Assembly: GCA_937864265.1 (NCBI GenBank)
Contig: CALMIR010000001.1
Location: forward strand, 1 to 33,137
DNA: 33,137 bases
From: an uncultured Saprospirales bacterium
GTDB lineage: Bacteria > Bacteroidota > Bacteroidia > Chitinophagales > Saprospiraceae
Direction of reading: 5' to 3'
The translations under genes were made by a program, and so were the position numbers. Under the pieces are notes generated by a model that saw only the letters and a list, made by a program, of their open reading frames with translations, did no database searches and was not told the DNA's origin. Shown here in pieces: positions 8,170 to 16,498 of the stretch; position 1 is the first letter of the stretch, and each line of letters opens with the position of its first letter.

Positions 8170-9177
8170 ATGGAAAACAGGAAACGGGTGTTGTCCTGCA
8201 TACAACCAACTGGCGATATGCATTTTGGCAATTATTTTGGTGCCGTCAAAAACTGGGTGGACTTACAGGCAACATACGAATGCGTTTATGGTGTGGTCGA
8301 TTATCATGCCATGACCATGCCTTACCAACCCAAAAAATTGCGGGAAAATACCTGGGAACTCATATTCAATCTCCTGGCTACTGGCATCCAGGCGGAAAAC
8401 CTGTTCATCCAGTCTCTGGTACCAGAACATGCTGAATTGTGCTGGATTTTCAACTGTTTTACTTCTTATGGGCAGCTCACCCGCATGACGCAGTTCAAGG
8501 ATAAAAGCAGCCAAAGCCAGGAAGTAGAGGGCGAAGGCTTTATTTCGGCTGGCTTACTGGACTATCCGGTGCTACAGGCGGCCGATATTTTGATTTACAA
8601 AGCCGATTTTGTTCCTGTCGGAAAAGATCAGGAGCAGCATCTGGAGTTGAGCCGCAATATTGCCCAGCGGTTCAACAACCAAGTTGGCAAAGAATACTTT
8701 GTGTTGCCAGAATCTTTATTTACAGAAGTACCCAAAGTTCGCTCTACCGCCGATCCTGAACGAAAAATGAGCAAAAGTGCTGGTGAGAAACACTACATCG
8801 GCGTATTTGCCGATGAAAACCGCATCCGCAAACAAGTCCGTTCCGCAGTGACAGACACGGGCGAGGTTTCTTCCGACCGGATGAGTCCCGGCGTGGAAAA
8901 TTTATTTGAATTGCTGAAAGCGGCGGGAAAACAGGCCATTTACAACGAATTGTTGGCTGATTATCACAATGGTCAATTAAAGTACGTTGCCTTAAAAGAT
9001 GCAGTTGCAGATGCGCTGGTCGAATTGAGCCAGCAGTTTATAGCCAACAAGAAAGCATTGCTAGAAGATAAAAAAGCCGTCAAGGAGCAAATTAAAGCGT
9101 CCAGCGCAAACATCCGCCGGCGGGCAACGCAAACCCTGCGAGAAGTAAAAGATTTGTGTGGCTTGATGAATGTTTAA
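8170..9177 (+). CDS. trpS: Tryptophanyl-tRNA synthetase
   Basis: This 335-residue class I aminoacyl-tRNA synthetase attaches tryptophan to tRNA-Trp in the cytosol. The HIGH-type signature is GDMHFGNYFGA (residues 15-25; His18, Gly20, Asn21) and the KMSKS loop is ERKMSKSAGE (KMSKS at about 199-203). The Rossmann-fold features DYPVLQAADILIYKAD and VPVGKDQEQHLELSRNIA are typical of TrpS. Its length is normal. The start at 8170 is the first ATG giving the ENRKRVLSCIQPTG N-terminus. The 145-bp palindromic element lies directly upstream (4-bp flank plus 8-bp repeat), so its promoter may lie within or beyond that element. Its stop codon overlaps that of the convergent aminotransferase gene. Confidence 0.97.
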   Translation: MENRKRVLSCIQPTGDMHFGNYFGAVKNWVDLQATYECVYGVVDYHAMTMPYQPKKLRENTWELIFNLLATGIQAENLFIQSLVPEHAELCWIFNCFTSYGQLTRMTQFKDKSSQSQEVEGEGFISAGLLDYPVLQAADILIYKADFVPVGKDQEQHLELSRNIAQRFNNQVGKEYFVLPESLFTEVPKVRSTADPERKMSKSAGEKHYIGVFADENRIRKQVRSAVTDTGEVSSDRMSPGVENLFELLKAAGKQAIYNELLADYHNGQLKYVALKDAVADALVELSQQFIANKKALLEDKKAVKEQIKASSANIRRRATQTLREVKDLCGLMNV

Positions 9178-10001
9178 TAAGCAGGTATTTCTTGCTCTAA
9201 AGCTTCCATCAATTGAAGGGTGGAAACGCCCGGCGCTCCTGTCCCTATTTTGTGGTCGTCGATTTGGCAAACAGGTAGTATGCCTTTATTAGAGCCACTC
9301 AGGAAAGCTTCCTTGCAGGTCAACAATTCGGACAAATGAATATCCCTTTCTTCTATGGCCATCCTATCGGTCGCTATACCCAGTATGCGCTTCCGGGTAA
9401 TGCCCAATAGGATTTTTTGATTGGGCGTGACCAATTTATGCTCTGGCGTGACGATAAAAAAATTGGCCCGATCAGATTCCCGTACAGCATCGCCATCGTG
9501 GTAGAGCAAATAATCAAATCCTTTAGCCTTCAATATGGGCTGCATCCGAATGCCCGTCAAATAATTGATGGTTTTGGCTTCCGGGCATTCCCGTTGATGG
9601 GGATAAGTCATCAGACTAACGCCTCGTTGGTATTGAGGCCCAGGTGCAGGTATAAAAGCATTAGGTAAAATCAATAAGTTAGGCTCGGTGGGGGTATAGC
9701 TGTCTTCTGCCAGCCCACCTGTCAGTACCAGTCGGATAGCCGCTTCTTCGAGATGATTGGCAGCAATAACCTGGAAAACGGCGCTTTCCATATCGGCTCG
9801 GTCAAGGGGCACATTCAAACCCAATAGCGCAGCTGATCGAAAAAAGCGCTGCAAGTAGTCTTCCAAACAAACAGGCTGTCCGCCAACTACCCTAAAAAAA
9901 TCGAAAATGCCATACCCTCTCAATATAGACAAATCAGAGACGTGCAAACTGGCTTTATCGTATTCCCACAGTTGACCATTGATGGAACAATACTTCACCA
10001 T
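9174..10001 (-). CDS. Class IV PLP-dependent aminotransferase
   Basis: This protein of 275 residues belongs to fold-type IV, which includes branched-chain and D-amino-acid aminotransferases and 4-amino-4-deoxychorismate lyase. Lys143 in EAKTINYLTGI is the expected PLP Schiff-base lysine. LRGYGIFDFFRV (27-38), ESDRANFFIVTP and the cofactor-phosphate segment LSGSNKGILPV match the family. The usual ESSxSN is here ESDRAN, so substrate class cannot be assigned from sequence alone. I chose the ATG at 10001; a TTG at 10010 would add three residues and overlap the TGA of the upstream hybrid regulator gene. The very close spacing suggests co-transcription with it. The 3' end overlaps the trpS stop by 4 bp. 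Confidence 0.85.
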   Translation of the reverse strand: MVKYCSINGQLWEYDKASLHVSDLSILRGYGIFDFFRVVGGQPVCLEDYLQRFFRSAALLGLNVPLDRADMESAVFQVIAANHLEEAAIRLVLTGGLAEDSYTPTEPNLLILPNAFIPAPGPQYQRGVSLMTYPHQRECPEAKTINYLTGIRMQPILKAKGFDYLLYHDGDAVRESDRANFFIVTPEHKLVTPNQKILLGITRKRILGIATDRMAIEERDIHLSELLTCKEAFLSGSNKGILPVCQIDDHKIGTGAPGVSTLQLMEALEQEIPAY

Positions 10002-10006
10002 AAATT

Positions 10007-11947
10007 TCAATTTTTCACGGCCAAATAGCGCATGATTTTTGAAAACAAATCTTCCGGTTGGATGGGTTTAACAATATAATCCATCATCCCGATCATCAAA
10101 CAGCGGTCCTTTTCATGCTTGGATTCGCTGGCAGTCATGCCAATGATGGGAATATTTGTTTTTGCTTTTATCTTTAATGCTGCCTCAATGCCATTCATCA
10201 CGGGCATTTGAATATCCATGAGGATTATATCGTAGTTTTTTTTGAGGATTTTCTCAAAAGCTACCTTTCCATTCTCCGCTGTTTCTACTTTTACCAATTC
10301 CGACCACTTGGTAAGGGTGCGTTTGGTTGCCAGTCGATTGAGGGCATGATCCTCGACCAGCAGCAATTGGATGGGTTTGAGTGGTTTTTCTGGAATGACC
10401 TGCTTGGATTCACGGGGTAAAACGACCGAAACTGTAAATGTGACTTCGTACTCCCCCAAATCAGTGGCTTGTACTTTTAGATTTCCATCCATCAATCCGG
10501 CAATTTTTGAGGTGATGACCAAAGGCAAGTAGCCTTTTTTAATATCCGTTAAGTTTTCATTATTTTTTAACAGCTTTTGGATCAATTCATTCATGTAGTC
10601 GCCAGAAAAATTGGGATTCTTGAACACCAATTTAAAAGCGAGCAAACACTGACTACTAGATTTGGATAAAATATTGGCCTGAAATCTGATTCTATTGGAA
10701 TCTTTTCCAAATCGAAAACCTGTTTCGATCATATTGGCAATAGCCTGTGCCAGTTTCTGGTAATCGGCGATCACTTGTTCGGGCAAATCATCCGTCTTTT
10801 CAAAGACAAATTTAGCATCGATGTTTTCTGCCCGGATTTTAGCCAGTTTCGATTGAGCTTTCAACAACTGTTGGAGGTTAAAACCGGAAGGCCGTACTTC
10901 GGAATATTGCTCGCGCAGGATGGAGAGATTGAGCCAGTTATTGAGAGCAAAAAACAATTCATCCATAGCCGATTTAAAGCCTTCCATATACTCCCTTTGC
11001 TGGTCGGTCAATGGTGTTTGATCCATGAGATATACCAGATTGACCATAGAGAAGAAAGGCGTCCTTATGTTGTAATTGAACTGGGAAAGCATATCTTCCT
11101 GTAAATCGGAGGCGATAAACGGCAGCAATTTTTCCTTTATTTCCTCTTCTTTGGGCTGTACACGTAAATCGGTAATATCTTGAACTCCTCCAACCAGCAA
11201 AATTCGATTGGTGGTATCGTCGTAATTGACTTGGGCATTGATTTGAAAATACCTGACATTCGTATTATCCAATACGATACGGTGCTCGATATGGTGCGAT
11301 TGGCCATCTTTCATAGCGAGCTCAAAAAAATCCTCTACCCTTTCTCGGTCTTCAACGTGAACGTATTTTAAATAATCGGACAGAGAAGGTTCAAAACTAT
11401 TGTGTTGAAATCCGAAAAAACGAAATACTTCTGCGTCCCAACGCATGGCATTATCGACAATATCCATTTCCCATCTGCCAAAACGGGCAATCTGATGGGC
11501 CAATTGATTGCGGCGCACATTTTGGGTCAATTCCCTGGCTTTTTCCTGCAATTTCGCCTGTGCTTCAAACCTTTGGAGGGAATATTTGATGGTTCTGGCC
11601 AGGCTTTTGGAATCAAAATCTCCCTTGACCAAAAAATCCTGGGCACCTGCACGAACAGATTGGATGCCCATAATTTCGTTTTTAAACCCCGTTAACACGA
11701 TGACGGGTATATCTGGTGCATTTTGTCTAAACACCTGTAATGTTTTGAAGCCCTCAACATCTACCAATTTCAAGTCCAACAATACCAAATCGACCTCTTC
11801 CCGATTCTCTTTTAAAAAATTCAACCCATCCCGTAATGCATTCGACTTAAACAATGTATGTTTCATAGCCGCATCTTTCAGGTATGCCTCGATCAGCGCA
11901 ATATCAGCTGGGTTATCTTCAATGATGAGGATGTTCGTTTTACTCAT
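10007..11947 (-). CDS. Hybrid regulator REC-PAS-degenerate kinase-REC
   Basis: 646 residues. An N-terminal receiver domain (about 4-125) has acidic pair Glu10/Asp11, phospho-acceptor Asp58 (LLDLKL) and the VLTG/VKGD motifs. A PAS fold with PAC (about 150-265, RFGRWEMDI and GGVQDITDL) follows. A HisKA-like region (about 285-345) reads FNYNIRTPFFSM where kinases have the SHEIRTP motif: the phosphorylatable His and following Glu are replaced by Tyr and Asn. The HATPase-like region keeps a vestigial N-box (ANMIETGF) but lacks DxGxG and GxGLG. A C-terminal receiver (about 525-640) is intact (Asp578, Thr605, Lys627). No transmembrane segment is visible, so it is cytosolic. It probably works as a signal scaffold or phosphate sink rather than a kinase. 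It lies 151 bp downstream of an Rcp1-like regulator and 5 bp upstream of the aminotransferase gene. Confidence 0.88.
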   Translation of the reverse strand: MSKTNILIIEDNPADIALIEAYLKDAAMKHTLFKSNALRDGLNFLKENREEVDLVLLDLKLVDVEGFKTLQVFRQNAPDIPVIVLTGFKNEIMGIQSVRAGAQDFLVKGDFDSKSLARTIKYSLQRFEAQAKLQEKARELTQNVRRNQLAHQIARFGRWEMDIVDNAMRWDAEVFRFFGFQHNSFEPSLSDYLKYVHVEDRERVEDFFELAMKDGQSHHIEHRIVLDNTNVRYFQINAQVNYDDTTNRILLVGGVQDITDLRVQPKEEEIKEKLLPFIASDLQEDMLSQFNYNIRTPFFSMVNLVYLMDQTPLTDQQREYMEGFKSAMDELFFALNNWLNLSILREQYSEVRPSGFNLQQLLKAQSKLAKIRAENIDAKFVFEKTDDLPEQVIADYQKLAQAIANMIETGFRFGKDSNRIRFQANILSKSSSQCLLAFKLVFKNPNFSGDYMNELIQKLLKNNENLTDIKKGYLPLVITSKIAGLMDGNLKVQATDLGEYEVTFTVSVVLPRESKQVIPEKPLKPIQLLLVEDHALNRLATKRTLTKWSELVKVETAENGKVAFEKILKKNYDIILMDIQMPVMNGIEAALKIKAKTNIPIIGMTASESKHEKDRCLMIGMMDYIVKPIQPEDLFSKIMRYLAVKN

Positions 11948-12098
11948 TTTCTCTGTGCTTAATGTTTAAAATGTGCCTTTAGCATCGTTTTTATCGCTTA
12001 CCAAACAGCTACAACAATACCCCCCACTCAAGCTTAGGTATTGAAACACTGCATTTAAAACAAACTTTCTGGAAATAAATAGAAAGCCGCTCTGAACA

Positions 12099-12578
12099 TT
12101 ATCCCACCATGGTTGGCAGTATGGTTGTGGACAACCAGAATTCTTCAATTTTATGGATTATATCGAAGAATTTGTCAAAATCATGTGGCTTTTTTATGTA
12201 ACAATTGGCATGTAGATCGTAGCTGTTTAATATATCTTTTCCAGCATTGGAAGTGGTTAGGACAACTATAGGAATTTTCCTGAGCGATTGATCGTTTTTG
12301 ATCTCTTCCAATATTTCCCGGCCATCCTTTTTTGGAAGATTCAAATCCAGCAGTATTAAATCTGGAGATTGCTTATCCATATAATTACTTTCCTTTCGCA
12401 AGTACCTAAGGGCTTCAACCCCGTCTGTCACGACTTCAAGGTTAACCTTAGTACTTCCCTCCTTAAAGGCTTCTTGTGTGAGACGAATGTCTCCTGGATT
12501 GTCCTCAATCAACAAAATGTTGAAAGGTCTGGGCTTAGCATGCATAGTGTTTAATTGGAATTTAGTTATAGTTTCCAT
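12099..12578 (-). CDS. Single-domain Rcp1-like response regulator
   Basis: The product is a stand-alone receiver domain of 159 residues, or 148 if translation begins at Met12 (ATG at 12545), just before the fold starts at PFNILLIEDN. Key residues are Glu25/Asp26, phospho-acceptor Asp78 (LILLDLNLPKKDG), Thr-Thr in VVLTTSN and Lys in IKKPHD. The PxKKDG loop and IKKP end are typical of the Rcp1 (cyanobacterial phytochrome partner) subfamily, which is common in Bacteroidota beside PAS kinases. There is no output domain, so it probably relays phosphate to or from a partner. The degenerate hybrid regulator directly downstream cannot obviously phosphorylate it, so its kinase is probably encoded elsewhere. 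Confidence 0.9.
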   Translation of the reverse strand: METITKFQLNTMHAKPRPFNILLIEDNPGDIRLTQEAFKEGSTKVNLEVVTDGVEALRYLRKESNYMDKQSPDLILLDLNLPKKDGREILEEIKNDQSLRKIPIVVLTTSNAGKDILNSYDLHANCYIKKPHDFDKFFDIIHKIEEFWLSTTILPTMVG

Positions 12579-12600
12579 GAGAAAATGGATGTTTTAGATG

Positions 12601-12626
12601 TTTTGCAACTGTGTTTTGCAACTGTG
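12601..12626. repeat. Tandem 13-bp repeat upstream of the Rcp1-like gene
   Basis: TTTTGCAACTGTG occurs twice in direct tandem (12601-12613, 12614-12626), 23 bp upstream of the ATG at 12578 of the minus-strand regulator, in the 178-bp divergent region shared with the polyprenyl synthase gene. It may be a pair of operator half-sites or a simple duplication. Confidence 0.5.
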
Positions 12627-12686
12627 TTATATGGGTTTTTACTATAGCTTGGTAAAATTATGGTTTTTCTACCTTTATTGTAGATT

Positions 12687-12694
12687 TATTTTTG
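12687..12694 (+). promoter_or_regulatory. Candidate -7 element for polyprenyl synthase gene
   Basis: TATTTTTG matches TAnnTTTG exactly and sits 62 bases before the ATG at 12757. No convincing TTG is seen at the -33 position. Confidence 0.4.
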
Positions 12695-12756
12695 CAATTT
12701 GATATATAATACTTATAAAAATTGAGATTTTGCGCTTCTTTTGAATCCAAACAACT

Positions 12757-13725
12757 ATGTCAAGCTTCCAAGCAATCCTTTCGGCATTCGAATCTTATTG
12801 TAAAAATCAGCTTTCTAGCAGATCGCCAGAAGAGTTGTATGCCCCAGTCGAATATATCATGCAATTGGGTGGTAAACGCATTCGGCCCATTTTAGCCATT
12901 TTGGGCCGATTGATTTTTGACGAGGAGGCCGAGCCAGCGTTACCCGTTGCACTGGCAGTAGAATTATTCCACAATTTCAGTCTTATCCACGACGACATCA
13001 TGGATGAAGCCCCGCTGAGAAGGGGACAGCCAACGGTACACCTAAAATATGGCATCAACAGCGGCATACTTTCAGGCGATGTCATGCTCATACAAGCCTA
13101 CGACTATCTGCTAGAAGGCAAGGTGGGGGAAAGGGGGATTCAACTATTCAACCGGGTAGCCAGAGAAGTATGCGAAGGGCAGCAATACGATATGAATTTT
13201 GAATCGCGAACAGATGTTCAGATTCCAGAATACCTCCAAATGATTGAACTGAAAACCGCAGCGCTTTTGGGAGGAAGCCTGGCTTTGGGCGCCATGACCA
13301 CAGATGCCCCCTCGGATGCTATTCAACTATTAGAAGCTTTTGGCCGCAACATTGGTATCGCGTTTCAACTACAAGACGACATATTGGATACTTTTGGCGA
13401 CCCAAGTCTAGTAGGAAAAAAGGTAGGCGGTGACATTGCTCAAAATAAGAAAACTTACCTAATTTTAAAAGCCCTAGAACTGGCAGCACCTGCCGAAAAA
13501 GCCCGCTTGCTCCAATTGATGGGTGGTCAGCCTATTCCCGAACAAGAAAAAATAGCCCAAGTCAGTGCCATCCTGCGCGATTTGAATATCCAGCAACTGG
13601 CCGAGCAAGAAAAAAACGTCTATCAAAATCGGGCGTTTGAAAACCTGTATGCCCTGAATGGCAATAAATCCGCCATTGAAGCCTTATCCAACTTAGCCCA
13701 GCAACTCATGCAACGACAATATTAA
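12757..13725 (+). CDS. Polyprenyl (probably geranylgeranyl-type) diphosphate synthase
   Basis: This 322-residue trans-prenyltransferase condenses isopentenyl diphosphate with allylic diphosphates. GGKRIRPIL (33-41) binds IPP. The first Asp-rich motif is DDIMD (79-83) followed by RRGQPTVH, and the second is FQLQDDILDTFGD (Asp207, Asp208, Asp211), with KK in VGKKVGGD. The first motif has no two-residue insertion and Phe is at position -5, a pattern associated with C20 product in type I GGPP synthases. Chain length is therefore a guess; longer quinone side chains are possible. It is divergent from the Rcp1-like gene. No other isoprenoid genes are in the window. Confidence 0.92.
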   Translation: MSSFQAILSAFESYCKNQLSSRSPEELYAPVEYIMQLGGKRIRPILAILGRLIFDEEAEPALPVALAVELFHNFSLIHDDIMDEAPLRRGQPTVHLKYGINSGILSGDVMLIQAYDYLLEGKVGERGIQLFNRVAREVCEGQQYDMNFESRTDVQIPEYLQMIELKTAALLGGSLALGAMTTDAPSDAIQLLEAFGRNIGIAFQLQDDILDTFGDPSLVGKKVGGDIAQNKKTYLILKALELAAPAEKARLLQLMGGQPIPEQEKIAQVSAILRDLNIQQLAEQEKNVYQNRAFENLYALNGNKSAIEALSNLAQQLMQRQY

Positions 13726-13729
13726 AGAA

Positions 13730-13755
13730 GGGGCAACCGCCGAAGCGGCCACCCC
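13730..13755 (+). terminator. Weak hairpin after polyprenyl synthase
   Basis: GGGG/CCCC and CCGC/GCGG arms are separated by a three-base internal mismatch around a CGAA loop. No T-run follows, so intrinsic termination is uncertain. Confidence 0.25.
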
Positions 13756-13762
13756 TCACACT

Positions 13763-13861
13763 ATGAAACACTATATTTTATCTCTGCATGAGATAGTAAT
13801 ACCTTGCATCATGGGAACAGGTGCGATTTTAATCGTTACAGTGGAAGTGGGAAGGCTTTGA
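13763..13861 (+). CDS. Possible 32-residue hydrophobic small protein
   Basis: An ATG at 13763 opens a 32-codon frame ending in TGA at 13859-13861. The peptide begins MKHYILSLHEIVIPCI and has a hydrophobic centre (GAILIVTV) that could just cross a membrane. No family is recognised and no promoter or RBS supports it. It lies 38 bp after the polyprenyl synthase stop. It may equally be a chance ORF. Confidence 0.2.
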   Translation: MKHYILSLHEIVIPCIMGTGAILIVTVEVGRL

Positions 13862-14030
13862 AACAAGCCTAAAGCGTAGAAAAAGTTTACTGGAATTCTA
13901 AACGCAGTAAAAGTACAACATTACTACTTGAAAAACAAAGAAAACTTAAAAAATATGTTTTCAGAAATCAAGCATAATCCATTCGTTACGGCTTTACAAC
14001 TCTGAGGTGCAAATGGTTTAAGTTGTTTGC

Positions 14031-14486
14031 TCAAGTGTTCAAAAACAGTTTGCCGTTCCACCAATCTTTCTCTATAATGGCCTGGTTTTTTTCATAAAAA
14101 TCGATGGCGGGCTGATTCCAATCCAACACTTGCCATTTCACGAGTCGGCATTTTTGGTATTTAGCTTCCTCTAAAAAGGCATCAAACAAAAGCTGGCCTA
14201 TGCCCTGCTTTCTCCAAGCCTCTTTGATAACAAAATCTTCGAGATACAACATTTTGCCTTTCCAGGTCGAATAGGTCATATAAAACAAAACCATACCCAC
14301 CACCCCATCATCCACTTCAGCGACAATGGTTTCAAATATTCCTTCCTGAAAATCGCGTTGGTAATCTTCTAAGGTGGCAGTAAATGCAGCTTCTGAGCGC
14401 TCATAAATGGCCAGTTCTCTGACCAATTCGTGTATGTGAGGCAAATCCTCCAATTGTCCTTTGCGAATGTCTATGGCCTTTTTCAT
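14031..14486 (-). CDS. GNAT N-acetyltransferase, SSAT/thialysine-acetyltransferase-like
   Basis: The 151-residue protein has the GNAT fold. The N-terminal IRKGQLEDLPHIHELVRELA resembles spermidine/spermine and thialysine acetyltransferases (SSAT1/2 group). The acetyl-CoA pyrophosphate-binding loop is WRKQGIGQLL (R/Q-x-x-G-x-G), preceded by the beta-4 strand YLEDFVIK. The downstream WQVLDWNQPAIDFYEKNQA is the conserved C-terminal half, with the NxxAxxFY motif. It transfers acetyl from acetyl-CoA to an amine, probably a small diamine or lysine analogue; the substrate is inferred from subfamily resemblance. It is a stand-alone gene, convergent with the preceding region and divergent from the amidohydrolase gene (82-bp gap). 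Confidence 0.87.
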   Translation of the reverse strand: MKKAIDIRKGQLEDLPHIHELVRELAIYERSEAAFTATLEDYQRDFQEGIFETIVAEVDDGVVGMVLFYMTYSTWKGKMLYLEDFVIKEAWRKQGIGQLLFDAFLEEAKYQKCRLVKWQVLDWNQPAIDFYEKNQAIIEKDWWNGKLFLNT

Positions 14487-14542
14487 AACTTGTCAATACG
14501 GGGGTAAAATAGAAAAAATTCCCTGTTTACGCCACATTCGCT

Positions 14543-14550
14543 TACATTTG
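14543..14550 (+). promoter_or_regulatory. -7 promoter element of the amidohydrolase gene
   Basis: TACATTTG is an exact TAnnTTTG match 18 bases before the ATG at 14569, giving a very short leader. No strong TTG is visible around -33. Confidence 0.5.
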
Positions 14551-14568
14551 TAGCCAAACGCCTGCAAT

Positions 14569-16284
14569 ATGAGAACCACTTTCCTATTTTCTTTGCTGTT
14601 TATCCTGCTCTTATCCACTTGCAACCATCAAGCACCCCAGGAAACTGCCGACCTCATTTTGCTGAACGGTCAATTTTATACCGTCAATCCCGAACAACCT
14701 ACAGTAGAAGCAATCGCCATTGCCAAGGGGCGAATAATAGCCTTAGGCACTTCCGATGAAATGACCGCCTGGCAAACGCCGGAAACAGAAATCCTGGACC
14801 TGCAAGGCCAATTTGCTATGCCGGGTTTTATCGAAGGGCACGGCCACTTTTCCGGTATGGGCAGCAGCCTGCTCAACCTGAACTTTTTGGAGGCTAAAAG
14901 CTGGGATGAAATCGTGCAAATGGTTGCAGAAAAAGTCAAAACAGCCGCTCCAGGCGAATGGATCACAGGTCGGGGATGGCACCAGGAAAAATGGCTCGAA
15001 AGGCCTGAACAACAATATTATGGCTACCCATTCCACGATGTACTGAGTGCTGTATCTCCCAATAATCCTGTTTTGCTGGATCACGCCAGTGGCCACGCAG
15101 TTTTTGCGAACAAAGCGGCTATGGATGCGGCGGGGATTACGCTCGAAACGCCCAACCCCAGTGGAGGGGCTATTTTGCGCGACTCGCGAGGAGCTGCGAT
15201 CGGTGTATTTGAAGAAAAAGCAGAAGGCCTAATTGTAAAAGCTTATCAAGATTACCTGGCCACCCTCGATCAGGAACAGCAAAAGGCCATTTGGTACAAA
15301 GGGGTTGAGTTGGCCCAAGCCGAATGCCTGCGCAATGGTATTACTTCTTTTCAGGATGCCGGATCGAGTTTTGAGGAAATAGCCCGCTATAAAGAGCTGG
15401 CTGAAAAACAAGCGTTTGACATCCGGCTATGGGCGATGTTGCGCCATAGCTACGACCGCATGAAGGATAGCTTATCTGATTTTCCAATCATTGACGTAGG
15501 GCAAAATTTTTTCACCTGCCGGGCCATCAAATCGGAAGTAGATGGCGCCTTGGGTTCTTTTGGTGCCTGGCTATTGACCTCGTACAGCGATAAGCCCAAT
15601 TTCCACGGCCAAAACACCACTCCAATACCAGAGGTCAAACGCATAGCAGGACTAGCCATCGCTCACGATATGCAGCTTTGCGTGCACGCCATCGGCGATC
15701 GTGCTAACCGGGTTGTGCTGAATATTTATGAAGAAACTTTCAATGCCTATCCCGACAAGATCAACCTGCGTTGGCGTATAGAACACGCCCAACACCTGGA
15801 CACCAGCGATATTCCACGTTTTAAAGAACTGGGCGTGATCGCTTCCATGCAGGGCATTCACTGCACTTCTGATGCCCCATTTGTCGTTAGCCGCCTGGGC
15901 GAATCCCGGGCGCGATTCGGTGCTTATCCCTGGCGTTCCTTGTTGGATGCAGGGGTCGTTGTGGCCAACGGGACCGATGTGCCAGTAGAAAACATCGATC
16001 CCATTCAAAGCTTCTATGCTTCTGTCACACGCCGCAGAACGGATACCGGGTTGGTTTTCTTCCCAGAGCAAGCGATGACCCGCGAAGAGGCTGTCTATTC
16101 CTACACCCTGGGCAATGCTTATGCCGCTTTTGAAGAACATTTTAAAGGCTCGCTCGAAGTGGGTAAAGTGGCCGATATCGTGGTGCTTTCAAAAGATTTG
16201 ATCCATTGCAGCGATGAGGAAATACTCCAAACTGAGGTAGTGATGACTTTTGTGGATGGGAAGCTGAAGTATAAGCGGGGCTAA
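14569..16284 (+). CDS. YtcJ-like metal-dependent amidohydrolase, lipoprotein
   Basis: 571 residues of the amidohydrolase 3 family (PF07969; YtcJ/NfdA group). The N-terminus is a lipoprotein signal with lipobox LLSTC (Cys19), so the enzyme is probably anchored outside the cytoplasm. The first metal ligands are in PGFIEGHGHF (His91, His93). Later conserved elements are CVHAIGDRAN, RIEHAQHL, the substrate-loop region GTDVPVENIDPIQSFYASV, and a C-terminal beta-sandwich segment (VGKVADIVVLSKD). Such enzymes hydrolyse amide, formamide or ester bonds; the substrate is unknown. Length is normal. Its 3' end lies within a short-repeat zone: the last codons resemble the repeats that follow. Confidence 0.9.
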   Translation: MRTTFLFSLLFILLLSTCNHQAPQETADLILLNGQFYTVNPEQPTVEAIAIAKGRIIALGTSDEMTAWQTPETEILDLQGQFAMPGFIEGHGHFSGMGSSLLNLNFLEAKSWDEIVQMVAEKVKTAAPGEWITGRGWHQEKWLERPEQQYYGYPFHDVLSAVSPNNPVLLDHASGHAVFANKAAMDAAGITLETPNPSGGAILRDSRGAAIGVFEEKAEGLIVKAYQDYLATLDQEQQKAIWYKGVELAQAECLRNGITSFQDAGSSFEEIARYKELAEKQAFDIRLWAMLRHSYDRMKDSLSDFPIIDVGQNFFTCRAIKSEVDGALGSFGAWLLTSYSDKPNFHGQNTTPIPEVKRIAGLAIAHDMQLCVHAIGDRANRVVLNIYEETFNAYPDKINLRWRIEHAQHLDTSDIPRFKELGVIASMQGIHCTSDAPFVVSRLGESRARFGAYPWRSLLDAGVVVANGTDVPVENIDPIQSFYASVTRRRTDTGLVFFPEQAMTREEAVYSYTLGNAYAAFEEHFKGSLEVGKVADIVVLSKDLIHCSDEEILQTEVVMTFVDGKLKYKRG

Positions 16285-16440
16285 AGCGGTTCAAGCGAGG
16301 CTAAGGCTAGGCGTTGTTTCTAGTTTTTTACCCGGCTGATCGCGCGAAAAACGCGGGAGAAGACGGGCTAGTTTCAAGCGGGGCTGAAGCTAGGTGTTGT
16401 TTCAAGTTTCAAGCGGGGCTAAAGCTAGGTGTTGTTTCAG
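16273..16440. repeat. Dispersed 30-bp repeats at the amidohydrolase 3' end
   Basis: Two 30-bp copies starting CAAGCGGGGCT at 16375-16404 and 16410-16439 differ at one base. A third, more diverged copy is at 16291-16320, and a 14-bp piece, AAGCGGGGCTAAAG, overlaps the stop codon of the amidohydrolase gene (16273-16286). The spacing is irregular and the copies are contiguous, so this is not a CRISPR. Between copies 1 and 2 lies a GC-rich segment with GCGCG...CGCG. Confidence 0.75.
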
Positions 16441-16498
16441 GACAGGTCACAGGTCAACCAGAATCCAGAAACCAGGAACTAGAAACTTAAAGCTAAGC

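Larger units (their letters stand above)
13726..14030. other. 305-bp intergenic stretch
   Basis: It holds an imperfect GC-rich hairpin just after the polyprenyl synthase stop and one 32-codon ORF (both listed). The rest (about 13862-14030) is A-rich without recognisable signals. Confidence 0.5.

Noticed and set aside
11966-12148. 60-codon ORF between the two regulator genes
   Set aside because: Overlaps the end of the Rcp1-like gene in another frame and has no recognisable features.
12807-13091. 94-codon minus-strand ORF
   Set aside because: Antisense shadow of the polyprenyl diphosphate synthase gene.
16290-16440. CRISPR-like short repeats
   Set aside because: Only three imperfect copies, irregular spacing, no unique spacers of constant length, and no cas genes.
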